Assembly: GCA_928212115.1 (NCBI GenBank)
Contig: CAKMRJ010003334.1
Coordinates: 96,499,671-96,563,670 of the forward strand
DNA: 64,000 nucleotides
Direction: 5' to 3'
Origin: Lactuca virosa
Taxonomy: Eukaryota > Streptophyta > Magnoliopsida > Asterales > Asteraceae
The notes below the pieces were generated by a model that saw only the letters and a program-made list of their open reading frames with translations, was not told the DNA's origin and made no database searches. Below, piece by piece: positions 1 to 12,021 of the stretch. The number at the start of each line of letters is the position of its first letter. Position 1 is the first letter of the stretch. A program made the translations under genes and the position numbers.

Positions 1-480
1 CCGTGTTTTAATTTGGGAGAAGGAGTATTCCGGGGATACAAGTGGCACGAGAGAAAGACCGGTTGCGAGATTCCGAGGAAGCAATGCGGTATCTGAATAT
101 GATGCCATGAGTATGAGATCAGTGGTAGAGTCAAGACACTGCGAGGCGTTGTGATGGTATTCCGGGGTATCCGAGTTTAATGTCCTAAATCTCGGATTAT
201 TTTGAGTTTTGAGTTGGAGATGACGAGTGGTGTACCGAGTGTCTATGGTTCCGGTGGGGGCCCTTCAGCTAATTGACATCAATGGATTTATTTGAGAATG
301 TGAATTGCAGCGAGAAAAAGAGGTTTTGTCACGAAGGTGGTCGTCCGAAGTAGTGATGCTTAGCCTGGAGGAGTGTGTGTGTACCTATCTATGCTAGGCC
401 GCAGAGCATGAGTTAATGATCACAGTGTGGTGTCAACCTGAGGATGAGATTGTGAAGTGGTAAGAGTAAGTGCGGTAAGA

Positions 481-896
481 CTGCGGGGAGTTGCAGTTTC
501 AATGATTCAGTGAGAGGTTGTGGTGATGCTACGGGGAGCCGTAGTACTCACTATTCAGTGGGAGGTTGTGGTGATGCTACGAGGAGCCGTAGTACTCACT
601 ATTCAGTGGGAGGTTGTGGTGATGCTACGCGGAGCCGTAGTACTCACTATTCAGTGAGAGGTTGTGGTGATGCTACGGGGAGTCGTAGTACTCACTATTC
701 AGTGATAGGTTGTGGTGATGCTACGGGGAGCCGTAGTACTCACTATTCAGTGAGAGGTTGTGGTGATGCTGCGGGGATCCGTAGTACTCACTATTCAGTG
801 AGAGGTTGTTGTGATGCTGCGGGGAGCCGTAGTACTCACTATTCAGTGAGAGGTTGTTGTGATACTGCGGGGAGCCGTAGTACCCACTAGTCAGCA
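481..896 (+). repeat. 48-bp tandem array of stem-loops
   Basis: Eight head-to-tail 48-bp units fill about 513-896, with a diverged unit just upstream (core at 481-496). Each unit holds a hairpin core of the form CTACGG-GGAG-CCGTAG, followed by a second small inverted repeat, CACT-ATTC-AGTG. 48 is divisible by three, so the array stays open in one frame (16-residue repeats), which is probably incidental. Variants include G-T wobbles (CTGCGG with CCGTAG). The upstream unit reads CTGCGGGGAGTTGCAG, changed on both sides of the stem. Confidence 0.9.
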
Positions 897-2095
897 AGAG
901 AATGTTGCGACGAAGTACTCTCTGATCAGAGCGTGAGATAGAGGAGTTTTAGGCTTGGGAAGCCCTAATATTTGAGTTTTGTGGGAGTCTGGTGGTCGAA
1001 TCAGGGGTGAGACTGGGATCTCCATAATTATCCGGAGTTGTTATATTCTGAATTGAGTAATGGTTGACGCAACCAAAGGGAAGTGGATAAGTGAAGAACG
1101 CATGAGTTGCGGGTCATGACTCATGAGTTGAGTGGTTCGTTGGGACGAATGGTTCCAATTCTGTGCCGGATCAGACTCTCGAGTTGAGTTCGATTCTAGT
1201 GGTGTATCGAGTAGACAGAATGAGATTCCAGATTCAGAGATGCATTTCATTTGGAAGGGGGTATTGTTCCATATGGTGTCTTGGACCGGAGTGGGTCAAT
1301 TCGTTGGTATGAGAAAACCGTGAAACGCATGGAACTAATGAGTAGTGGACGACAGAGATCGAGAGTGAGTCGAATTCAGTATTAGCTTGAGGTACAGCGA
1401 ACTCCGTGACTGGTGTGTGTCACACTGGGCCGAGATAGTGGTTGTGGAAAGGAAGTAGACGAGACGTTTTGGGACATGCAAGGGGTAACCTTTAGAGGTT
1501 CAGCTGCTGTGTCGGGTGAGGACCCGGTGCTCAGTTTTGAGAGGGGAGCTGAGGTTTATGTTTGTTAGATGTCGGAGGACGCTTCAGAACAAGCATGATC
1601 ATTATCTGTGTTTGAGGTCAGGGTGTTGAGGATTCATTGTTCAGATGGATTTGATTGCAGTACAGTGGATGAGTCCCTGGTGTGATGTGATCCTTCCATT
1701 CCTTGGTATATGATCTGGGTCCTTTATCATGTCTGGGACGAGTGATCGGTAGCCAGTTTTGGGCATGGACTTGTTTTTATCGGTCCCCACCAGAGAATCA
1801 GAGGTGCAGTGAGCTATCGGGGTTTATTATTCGAGGAGCGAATAACGAGGTGACACCTGAAGAGAGCGGTATGGCTGTGTATCGAGATACTAGAGTTTCC
1901 AGACTCTTGAGAGCCAGGAGGGGTAGCGTAGTGGCAGATGGGTCTGTCCTTTTCCAGGGAGGAGTTCCTGTTAGAATTCAGGTGTCTAGAGAGGAAGATA
2001 GTTGTGTGGTATGAGACCCTTTCGCTGGTGCTGTTTGGTTATTGGATTAGATCTATATGTTGTGGAGGAGCGATTTCGAGGGCGAAATCTAATTC

Positions 2096-2109
2096 GAGTG
2101 GGGGAGAAT
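2096..2109 (+). other. Polypurine tract of gypsy element
   Basis: A purine-rich GTGGGGGAGAA stretch lies directly before the TGTAACATCC LTR start. This is the expected position and composition of the plus-strand primer site and fixes the element's orientation as plus. Confidence 0.7.
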
Positions 2110-2939
2110 TGTAACATCCGGATTTTCAGGGATATTATTGTGTATGTTAATATTGAGCTTTAAGGAGGGACTCGACGAGTTGAGGGACCAACTCGCCGAG
2201 TCGAGTCGAGATTGACCGCGTGGGTTTAATGAGCGGACTCAACGAGTCCGAGGATGGACTCGCCGAGTAGGTACTGGGCAGAGAAAACCCTAAGTTCCGG
2301 GGTTGGAGCCTATTTAAAGGAACTTATGACCTTGGGTGCGCCTCATATCTCCTGTGAGAAACCCTAAATCGCCATTAGAGCCAAGGAAGATTTCTTGTGA
2401 TGAAATCAAGTAGTTTTGGTGTGGTTTTTCAAATGAAGTGAAGGGATTCAGCTTGAAGGACCAAAGGAGGTTGTTATTCTGAGACATCTAAGCAAGGATC
2501 TCCATTTTGAGGTAGTATTTCGCCCCTTCTTTCTGTTTTGTGTAAAATCCTTGAATCTAGGGTTTTCTTTACCCTTTCTTGGATTGTATATGATGCATAT
2601 GAGGTCCCAATGTGGAATAAGCTTTAGATCTGGACCTTAAGAGGTCCAGAGAGTCCCAATCTTCCAGCTTTATGCAGTCCCTTTGGGGTTATGGATCTAG
2701 GTTGCCATTTTAGGAGCTATTTCTTCATATAAGGGCATAAGAGTGTTGCATGAGCTTAAAGATTGAACATTTACGTGATTATTGGGTGTAAGAAGGTCAG
2801 ATCTATAAGTTAGAGAAACAGATCTGACCTCAGAAGGTCTTTTGAGTGTTGCCATGGAGGGAACTCGTCGAGTCGAGTCGGGTTGCCCCGCGATTCGTAA
2901 CCAGTGGTAAATGCTTTTTAAGGTGTATATATATATATA
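2110..2939 (+). mobile_element. Gypsy 3' LTR, truncated
   Basis: The LTR starts TGTAACATCC after the PPT. Near its start it carries several copies of the palindrome-like ACTCGNCGAGT, and more near 2861-2880. A TATA-like TATTTAAAG lies at about 2311-2319 with GAAACCCTAA motifs downstream, consistent with the LTR's own promoter and leader. No TGTTACA end is present: the LTR breaks at about 2939, where a Helitron terminus begins. The LTR inside the gag at 48922-58442 shares the palindromes and TATA arrangement and is a related family. Confidence 0.7.
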
Positions 2940-2974
2940 GTAGGTGTAAGACCCATGTATTACATGGGTTAATT

Positions 2975-2982
<8 letters not shown>

Positions 2983-3036
<54 letters not shown>
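2983..3036. repeat. (AT)n microsatellite
   Basis: An almost pure AT dinucleotide run with one interruption, inside the non-autonomous Helitron. Confidence 0.95.
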
Positions 3037-3044
<8 letters not shown>

Positions 3045-3398
3045 TAAAGAGTTAAATATTTAAGAACTTTGGATTTATAAGAAAATAAAAATAATAATGA
3101 ATTATTAAAATTGATTTTTTTTATCTTTTCAATTTAAATAAATAAACAAAATTAACTAATGATCTATAATTTCGGAATTTTGAAATAAGAAGGTAAGTTC
3201 ATTAATGAAATTGATATTCATTTATTACTACATTTATTGTAATTATTACATTAAAGTATTATGTGGAATTTATTAAAATAGAAAAACTCATAAAATGACA
3301 TATGAAAAAAAAAATTAATTAAAAATAACCACAAAATGACATTTGGCAAATTGAATGAGAATGTGATATGTGGCAAAAAAAACATTCATTTATTAGAG

Positions 3399-3399
<1 letters not shown>

Positions 3400-3461
<62 letters not shown>
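3400..3461. repeat. (GT)n(AT)n compound microsatellite
   Basis: A short TG run passes directly into a long TA run. A similar compound tract lies at 45924-46007 in an unrelated hAT element. Confidence 0.95.
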
Positions 3462-3866
3462 CATTTTAACGAAAGTTATTAAGTAAAATCAGATTATATA
3501 TAATACAAAGGGTAAATACAAAAGTTTAGAAAATATAAAAATAATATTTTATAAAGTTCAAAATATACAAAGTTGAAGGGTGAAAATGTCATTTAATAAA
3601 GTAGTGAGGATTTAAAAAATAGAGAAGTTGAAAATGACATTTAAAAAAGTAAAGGAATAAAAAAATATCATTTTATAAAAATTTATAAAAAATTAAGGTG
3701 GAAAAAACAATAATTTTAAAAAGAAAAGGGTTGCAAGTGCGGATGGAAACATAACAACCAACACTTGCATTTAGTATATAGTAAATGTCTAAATGGAACC
3801 ATGAACCAGAGTGGTCTAAACCGGTTAGTACAAGTCCAATCTGATTTTAATCTCAATTCCATTTTT

Positions 3867-5035
3867 TAGGGGTGTGTATGGGGCGGTTTGGTTCGGTTAT
3901 TGGTCAAAACCGAACCATAACCATTATGATTGGTTAATGCATTTTGGTAGCCATTGGGTATGGTTAATATTGGTTATGGTTAATGCATTTTTGTCGGTTA
4001 ACGGTTTTTGTCGGTTAACGGTTTTGGTTAATGGTTAATACTGGTTAACCATAATGTTCAAAATAATATAAATGACGAAAGTATAGTGGCATAAAAATGA
4101 AAGAATACAAAAGAGTCCTTGGAACCAATGTTTGTAACCTAACTTATATTAATAAAATAAAATGTGTACCTTTGATACTCAGAGTAAGATAACACATAGT
4201 CACATTCAAAATAAAAAACATTCAATAAAAATATAAAACATTTAAAAAATTGACATTAATAATTTCATATATTGATAATTGATATTAACATTAAAATAAA
4301 GTCAAACATTCATACACGTTCAATGCGATTAAATAACAAACTATAAGATAAAATAGCCAAACGTTCATATTATGTGTTATCTGGATAAAAAAAAGTCAAT
4401 CACTCATATACATTAAATGTGATTAAGTCAAAAATAGTAAATAAAAAAAGAAAAAAAGTGAAAAAAAAATACATTCTTAATATATCACAAAGTCAAGAAG
4501 AAACAAAAACTTAACTTACCTAAAAGTTGTGATTATATAGTAAAAAAATCCTTCGAAAAGAACTATAAAGTCAAAACAATCTTTGATTAAGATTAACGGT
4601 GTGAGAAGCCTTCCAATTAGGATTATGAGTGTGAAGATTAAACTAATGGTGAATAATGTTTAAAACTATAGAATTAGCCGATTAGAAATTACAACATTAA
4701 TCAATAATCTAACTCAATGCATGATTGGAAGATTGTTCGTCTTCTGATAAATGATGATTAATGAATTACATTTTGAAATTTAAATAGGTCTTAAATAAGT
4801 TTGACTATATTGTTTTATATATAATCTTTTTATTTTTATATATTAAAATATAAAGTTAGCGGTTCGGTTAATAATGGTTCGGTTAACCTATAAAACCATA
4901 ACCAAACCGTTAGTTATTGGTTAACAAAAATTAGAAACCGAACCAATGGTTTTTAAAATGGTTCGGTTATTATGGTTCGATTATATTGGTTAATTTGGTT
5001 ATGGTTCGGTTTTTCGGTTATTATACTCAACCCTA
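3867..5035. mobile_element. Non-autonomous hAT element with 8-bp TSD
   Basis: The element starts TAGGGGTG and ends CAACCCTA and is flanked on both sides by CCATTTTT (3859-3866 and 5036-5043), a perfect 8-bp target-site duplication as expected for hAT transposons. Both subterminal regions are filled with short GGTTCGGTTA-type motifs in both orientations (about 3880-4050 and 4860-5025), typical of hAT transposase-binding regions. The roughly 800-bp core is AT-rich with no coding frame, so this is a non-autonomous element. Confidence 0.85.
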
Positions 5036-5309
5036 CCATTTTTAAACTGTTTCACTATCTAATTGGGTCGTAACCTAAAAAGATAATAAAGTTTTAAACT
5101 GTTTCACTATTTAATTTCGTTTCATATCTTATATTTTTATCATGTCGTATAATGGATTATTATCTTTAATTGTAGATGGTCTAATGAAATTTCGTACTTC
5201 TATCACTAAGAAAAACTAAACACTAAGATAAGCTGTTTGATTTTCTATTATTGATTCTTAAATTCCGATACTTCTATCACTAAGCAAAATTAAACACTAT
5301 AAGATAGTC

Positions 5310-7375
5310 TTATGTGATTCCGATCAAAAAGTCAACTATCATAATTAATGAAAGTATAACGTCTAAGTTGGAAATATGTAAAACTGCTTTTATTGGAAGA
5401 TCTTTTCTGGTATATTTTTATTGGAAGTTGTAAACTATCTCGTTAGAAACGTATAGGTGAAAACCTCATCGTAAACGGAGTTTCGAGCGAAAAGTTATGC
5501 AATTTTTAGTGTTTAGGTAAAACGGGTACCCAAACCGGGTCAACCCGACCCAACTCGGGGTTTTACCCATTAAAACACGAATTTAGCTTATTTTTCTACC
5601 ATTTTTAGTTCCTCACCATCACTATGGGAGATTTTCACCTACATGATCAATCTTGAACAAGTTTTGAAGATTATATCGGTGTGTTTTTGAAGTATCAAGC
5701 TTAGTAATCAAGGTATGAATTCTTAATTTTTGGATTAACCTTTGTAATTAGTGGGTTATTAAGAGATTAGGGTTTAGTAAAAGTAGATTTACCACTGAGT
5801 TCACGGGATTAGGCATGAGTTTATGTTATTAACCTAGAATCTTAAATGGAAATCAAGTAACTACATGTAAACTTGAGAATTAATCATGGTTTAAGAGTAA
5901 TTAGTGAAAATTAGTAATGAAACCAATGGTTTATAACTGAATTAGCATGGATTACTAAATTATTCAGTGTTATCATTGTAAAACAAGAACTTAGTGATAT
6001 TGATCATGAGGTTTGATCATGTAAAGGGTAAAATGAAATCATAAAGGGTATAATTGTCCAATTTTTGTAAAAATCACCAAAAAATTGTAGAAAAATCGTA
6101 TGGATATGTGATATATATCCCTGGAAAGCTGAGAATGTCTACTTTGATTTTTGTTTCAACACCAATATCTAATTCCAGACTTAAGATGGGTGAAACAGTT
6201 ATATGTTCAGTGCAGTAAGGCTGAATTTTGACGGCTTTGGGGCATTTTGACAGCTTTGGGATGTTGTGTTGTAAAATTCATAGTAAATTCTAAAAAAATC
6301 ATAAAAATGTGAGGTCAGTGGAATTAGAAAGATATAAGAGTCTATTTTGTTAATATTCAGAATTTATTAGTTATTTTGATATTTAATAAAGGGAAAACAG
6401 GTCTGCAAGTGACAGCTATACAAAGAACAAAAACTAAAATTTCTAAATTGAAAACAACATAACTTGAGATTAGTTGAGTAATTGCTTATGAAATTTGAAA
6501 TATGAACTCCAGGGTATAATTGAAGGTTTTAAAGGCCTGGGGATGGTGTAATTTCAATTCAGAATTCTATCGCAATATTCGGTTACAACACAGTGAGTTC
6601 AATATAGGGACAGTTGTATGTTATGTGTTATATGTGCAATGTAATTTCCTGTGTTATTGATTTAATTGGTTATTAATTGATATTGGATTTTGATGCTTTT
6701 GGCCATGTAGAGCATGATTCGTATCACTTTGGTATTGGATTTGTGCCTTCGGCCATGTAGAGCATGACTTGTATCACTTTGGTATTGGCTTCGGGCTAGG
6801 TAGGGCTGAAAGCCTGTATATTCTAGCAACATGATAAAAAGGAATTGTGTTCTATGTGCCACTTGGGCTGGAATTTATGATGTTTATGATCCTAAATTAT
6901 TGTGTCTCATTGATTGTAATCCCTTGAATCTAACCGTTGATTGATCTAGAAAGCCCTTCATTTGATACACATATAAGCCTTTGTTGTCCTTTGTTTCTTT
7001 TTGTTCTTGTCATATTGTTATGTATATGACATAACGTTATATTGTATCTATTTTTGAACTCACTAAGCGACGCCCGATTATCCCTCTTAGTGTTTAACTA
7101 TTTTAGGTGATAAGCATCCAGAGTAGACATACTTTGTTGGAGGACTTAGAGTAGTTGACACTACTACGTTTGTACTTGGTATACATATATGTATATGTAT
7201 TATAAATTCCTGATAGTTATGTATTTATACAACTAGTTATGAAACTTTGTAAAAACCCTGTTAGTTGGTTTGTATCCATGTTTTTTGTATTTAGACCGCT
7301 AATGTGAATTATAATTATGAATATGTATGTAGCATGCTTGGCTTTATGGTCATTTTAGTGTTGGGATCTTTCATT
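5310..7375 (+). mobile_element. Decayed solo or partial gypsy LTR
   Basis: The sequence is collinear with the reverse complement of the LTR at 42682-44877. Shared landmarks are the GAAAACCTCATC segment, a GGCCATG-containing duplicated block at about 6690-6800, the GACGCCCG segment near 7070, and the GAATATG-ATGTAGCATG segment near 7320. It ends abruptly at about 7375 inside a segment that continues to TGTTACA in the other copy, so the 3' end is lost; the 5' end is also diverged. No coding frame. Confidence 0.6.
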
Positions 7376-7665
7376 TTTTTTTCTCTGTTTTATTATTCTT
7401 AAAATAGATTTCAAGCCAATAAAATAGTATTCATCATGATAAATCCAATATGATAGAAATTGTTTTACTCACCAAACCCATAGGGAGAGTCACACTAAAA
7501 TGTATGACTTAAAATTCAAAAAACATATTTAAAATTATTGATAATTATTTTGTTACATTAACCGTAACAATAATCACAATATGTAAGTAAATTTATTTAT
7601 TTACACTTTGTTATTAATATTTTTGTGTTTGATTCTTATTTTTTTTCCGATTATAATTCTTTTAT

Positions 7666-7696
<31 letters not shown>

Positions 7697-8143
7697 ACAT
7701 ATCAAAAGACTTGAACAAACTATATAACTACTTTCCAATTTATGTCAACCATTTTCTTAAAGCATCTATAATTATAAGAGAGTTGAATGAGATAACATGT
7801 CTATTTGTCATTTAATATATTAAACTTTATTATAATGAAATGTTACCGTAACATTTAATGGATTTGAAATTTAATGGTCATTGAACTCTTTAATAGGCAA
7901 AAGAAAAAATTTTAATTCTTAAATATATAATATAAATAAATTTTTGTATTTTTTAATTGAATTTTATAAAGTTAAATTCAATCTTTAGAAAAAATAATAA
8001 AAAATATAGTCGTATGAATTAAAAATAATAATAATACGGCAATCATTAAACTCTATGCAATAGATTGTCGAAGTTCTAACCCCAAACGAAGCGTTCAGTT
8101 GAGTGTTGACGTTAATCTCTCGCCCGCCAAAACCTTAACCATA
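7376..8143. other. AT-rich 5' flank of the oxygenase gene
   Basis: No coding frame is visible. An (ATA)n run lies at about 7670-7696. The segment just before the start codon (about 8050-8143) is less AT-rich and is probably 5' UTR. The core promoter cannot be placed reliably because TATA-like strings are everywhere here. Confidence 0.5.
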
Positions 8144-9850
8144 ATGGAAGATGGTCAAACCCTGGAACTCTATGATCTCCACTACTCCGATCTTATGGCA
8201 TTATCTTCTTCGGATCACCGGTTACCAACAACTTCCGAAAACACCTCATATTTGGAATCAGTGATGAGCACGGTCATGAAAAACCTAGGTCCGTCCGGTC
8301 CTGGTCTTCTTGCCGTCACCGGAGTCCCCAATGCTTCCGCTCTCCGCCAAACACTGCTTCCAATGGCTCGAAAGCTTGCTCTTCTTAACACTGAAAATCG
8401 CAAACGCGTACTCAAGGTAATGCGTTTGATAACGCAAAAATAAGTTGTTGATTCGAGAGATGTTGCTTACCTGTTTGATGAAATGCCTGAACCAAGTGAA
8501 CTAGCTTCTGAGTTTTGATCTTTTTTAGTTGGATTGATCAGCTAGTTTTGAATATAGAAAGAAAGTTATTGCTTACATATGTCCACAAAGGGGTGTTTGG
8601 ATGTGCTGTCAGCGATCATTTATCTAATGTTTATCTATTTGGATTCTGATTCTGATTTTGACAATTAAATATAAACTACCTGATTCTCAGTCAGATCTAA
8701 GCTATATCATTCAAATTCTTGAAGTTTGCAATAAATCACTTTCACTTCTAAATTATATCATTCAAACTCTTGAAGGTCGCAATATATCACTTCTGAGATT
8801 GCACATCCAAACACCCCCTAAATTGTAACAGAATGATACGATTTCTTTCAAAAAGCTGAGTTATTGGAGGCATATCTGCAGGGTCATGGGTTAGGGAGTG
8901 ATGTTCCACTGAAGAACATAGATAGAACAGTTTCCCCTTTCGCTATGCAATTAAAATACAAGCAAAACCTAGACATGACCAGTGTCTGTAACTTAATTCA
9001 TTCAGAGACTGCATGTAACAGTTCAGATATTGAGAGTCTGAATGAATTCAAAAATCTTGGGAACATAGTCAAAGAGCTAGGAAATTGCATGATGGATCTA
9101 GGCATTCGAGTAGCAAGGGTGTGTGACAAGTTCATTGGTGGACATGAGCTAGAGCAAAGCTTACTAGAATCATGCTCTGCTAAAGGGCGTCTTATTCACT
9201 ACCATTCATTTCAAGATAACCTTATTCTACAAGCTTCAAATACCAAACAACCTCAAAACAAGACATTCAAAAAAACCATTAGTAATCACTCGGATTTATG
9301 GCAGCAGTGGCATTATGATTATGGTGTGTTTACTGTTTTGACAGCTCCAATGTTTATATTTAATGAATCTTCCCAATCATGTGATGGACGAGAATGCCCT
9401 TCCCCTAGTGGACATACGCATTTGCAAATATTTGATCCGAATAAGAACAGTGTTGTAATGGTGAAGGCACCTGTTGGGAGTTTTATTGTTCAAGTAGGGG
9501 AATCAGGTGATATATTATCAAAGGGGAAGCTTCGTGCAACTCTTCACTCTGTTTGTAGACCTAAAAATTTGGAAAACATGAGCAGGGAGACATTTGTTGT
9601 GTTCTTGCAGCCTTCATGGAACAAGAAACTTTCTGTTTATGATTTTTCAGTGGAACATTCGAGTTTGAATGATGGGTATTCAAGAATATGTAATGAGGAT
9701 AATCAGATTCAAAATCCAAGTTTGGATGTTGGAAAATTAGTTCCACCGCTTTGTGATCGATTGAAAGATGGAATGACATTTGCAGAATTCTCAAGAGAAA
9801 CAACAAAGCAATATTATGGAAGCAGTGGAGTGCAGTCGAAGAATAGATAG
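8144..9850 (+). CDS. Fe(II)/2-oxoglutarate-dependent oxygenase-like protein (2 exons)
   Basis: Two exons, 8144-8416 and 8882-9850, join in phase 0 through a GT (8417) to CAG (8881) intron and encode 413 residues. The ATG at 8144 is the first in the coding frame; upstream sequence in that frame offers only non-ATG codons. The C-terminal half fits the double-stranded beta-helix oxygenase fold. WHYDYG supplies the HxD pair (His225, Asp227), a distal His lies in LHSVCRP (His303), and an Arg 13 residues later (Arg316, in SRETFVVFLQP) could bind 2-oxoglutarate. It resembles the isopenicillin-N-synthase-like plant proteins annotated only as 2OG-Fe(II) oxygenases; the substrate is unknown. No frameshift or stop is seen, and it is the only intact host gene in the window. 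The intron carries a MITE. Confidence 0.85.
8417..8881 (+). other. Intron of the oxygenase gene
   Basis: The intron begins AAG|GTAATG and ends ATCTGCAG|GG, canonical plant splice sites. Removing it restores one continuous frame. About half its length is the MITE at 8590-8818. Read-through would hit a stop at 8441. Confidence 0.85.
8590..8818. mobile_element. MITE inside the oxygenase intron
   Basis: The 229-bp element has perfect 17-bp terminal inverted repeats: GGGGTGTTTGGATGTGC at 8590-8606 and its reverse complement at 8801-8817. The GGTGTTTGG core matches Tourist-like PIF/Harbinger MITEs and the copy at 33042-33393. A clean TTA duplication is not visible at the left edge, so the superfamily is inferred from the termini. 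The interior holds a diverged repeat (ATATCATTCAAA at about 8704 and 8756). Confidence 0.8.
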
Positions 9851-10024
9851 AATAGTGGAAAGATGATTGGCTCTGCCTAATTAACATGTTGATAACAATG
9901 TGTTGAATCACTAAAACTATGAAAGTGGTTTGATTTGATTCTCGTAATCAATGGAAATCATCTACAATGGTGGAAGATGATTGACACAATTAGTTTTGTT
10001 AATGTAACTTTGAAAGCTATTTAG

Positions 10025-10665
10025 TCCAATCCATTACAACATTTTTACACCAAAATGGTGTGATTTTTGGTATAAATCCAAACTAATTACACCAATTTTA
10101 ACACCTAAATATAGATATACAATAATCCTTATATTTATTAGTATATTTACAAATTGGACCCAAATTTTTTAGATAGATATAATAAAAATAAATTATTCGT
10201 ATATAATTAGTTTCAAAGCATAGAAATTAAAGTACTGCGTTTAATATAAAGAGAAGTATTGAATTTTCAAATAGGTTTGAAACATAAAAAAATTAAATTT
10301 GATATACATAATAAATTAATGTCCGCTTAATTTTGTACTACAATATCACAAAGAAACAAATAACTATTATGTAATTACATAAACTAAAAATGCATAACAT
10401 TTAACCAAAAGGATTCAACGAAAAACGAAAGTTGAACACCAAATATGGGGTAAATAAATAGTATATTACAAAGAAACAAATAATCATTATGTAAGTAAAT
10501 AAACTAAAAATACATAACATTTAAACCTACGGATTCAACTAGAAAAAAAAAAAAGTTTTAACACCAAATATGGAGCAAATAAATTGTAAACACCAAATTT
10601 GGTGGTTTACTAGTTGCCAACACCAAAATCCAAAATGATGTGACAAATGGTATTGGATTGGAGAG
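10025..10665. mobile_element. Candidate MITE (TACACCAAA family)
   Basis: The left edge reads TCCAATCCATTAC, followed by ACACCAAAATGGTGT. The right edge, reverse complemented, reads TCCAATCCAATAC and then TTTTGGTGT, so the ends form imperfect terminal inverted repeats. The interior contains a diverged direct duplication (ATTACAAAGAAACAAATAA-type segments at about 10345 and 10466). No target duplication was confirmed and no coding frame is present. Confidence 0.5.
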
Positions 10666-11963
10666 ATTTAACATCAAATTTCATATAAAAAGATTGTTGG
10701 GGTGCATACTCAACCCCGCATCGGCAAAAAGAAAAACTAGATGCTAGAATGTAAGGCAATGAGTAATCTTTTCTATCACCGTTTAGTTTTAGAAAATGGA
10801 ACCACATTCTTCTTTTATGTTTGCATGGTTGGCCTAGTAGTGATCCTAACAAAAAGTTTTGATGTTGGATATCGAGATACTCTATCATACACAAATAAGT
10901 GATATGTGGAAATTTTGAAGTTAAGGATCCAAGATATTAAATATGATTACAACTTACAGAACATACCCCTATTATAGGGTGACAAAAACATGATGTAGTG
11001 TCACGAAATTGACACAATATTTATTAACTTCTGTTTGTTGTGTTTTGTAAGCTTAATTTTGAACGAAATAAACTAATGGTTTTTATTAATTTTATCTTCT
11101 TCGTGTTTGTTGTGTTGGTCGTTTTTATCGTGTTTTGATTGAGTCGTTTTGGTGTTAGTAAAACAAAACACGGCATAATGTCGTGTTCGCGTGATATAAA
11201 ATTGTTGTGTCGTTTTGTATTAGCTAAAAACACATCACTATTGTCCGATTTGTCACCTTATGCTATGCTAATATCTAATTCTTTTACAAAATTTTCCTTA
11301 TTTTATCTTTCATTTCCGTTCCCTCGAGTATGCTATCGTTTTCTGAAACATCTTCTAAGAGATCACATTTTTATGAAAATAGTCGTGCTGTGCTGTGCCA
11401 TTTTAAGCCTTCTATGGGGTCCCATCCCATCTTCTAGTGCTGTATGAAAAAAAGTGTAAACATAGTGGGATTGTTTACAACCACCAAAAATAAAATATCA
11501 TTCAGTTAGTCCAACATTTTTATTTACTGTAAATGGACAGTCGTGTGTTGAGTCTCATGAAACTCAGTTGATTTGATGTATCATATGCTTTAACATCATC
11601 AACCAATCCAATGTGAGTACTAATTAAATTGATTCCATGATACGACATAAGTGCGTCTTAGCATATTCACCATGGCATTATTTGACTCTTGAGAATGATG
11701 TTGATGAAACTTAATTTTGTAGGGGACCAAAGTTATTGCTCGTGACCCCCCCATTGAGACTGAGACTTCATAAATTGACATTTGGGAATTGGAACATCAT
11801 TTCAACACTCGTGATTGTCGAGGTAATCTGATCTAATGGAAATCCACCCAAATTTTGTTGCCCAAAATCAAAAATCAAATTGATTAGTAGATGGGAATGC
11901 ATGTTTTAAAATTTAATTTCAGTAAATGTTTGATAAGGATGGTTCAAAAAACCTGATAAACTA

Positions 11964-12021
<58 letters not shown>

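Larger units (their letters stand above)
1..2109 (+). mobile_element. Gypsy-type LTR retrotransposon, 3' internal remnant
   Basis: This stretch runs into a polypurine tract and then an LTR beginning TGTAACATCC, so it is the 3' internal part of a Ty3/gypsy-like element on the plus strand. I see no intact protein: the open frames (for example 1703-2014) resemble no retroviral domain and are interrupted elsewhere. The region between the expected pol end and the LTR is G-rich on the plus strand and carries the 48-bp array at 481-896. The element continues upstream of the window. Family placement rests on LTR termini and PPT, not on coding sequence. Confidence 0.6.
2940..3790 (-). mobile_element. 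Non-autonomous Helitron (minus orientation)
   Basis: Read on the minus strand, the right end is a hairpin (ACCCATGTA / TACATGGGT on the plus strand at about 2950-2969), then about 11 bases ending CTTACACCTA, the canonical Helitron 3' layout. The last base makes the end CTAC rather than CTAG. The same TCTTACACCTA terminus closes the helicase-bearing Helitron at 25848. The interior is AT-rich and non-coding, with AT runs at 2983-3036 and 3413-3461. The 5' end is only approximate, near TTAGTATATAGTA at about 3774. Confidence 0.6.

Noticed and set aside
510..890. 126-codon repetitive frame as a repeat protein
   Set aside because: It starts at a non-ATG codon, stays open because the unit is 48 bp, and pairing of the DNA explains the conservation better than a protein.
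10690..10900. TRIM-like solo LTR
   Set aside because: A CGCATCGG phrase recalls small LTR elements, but there is no partner LTR, PBS or TSD.
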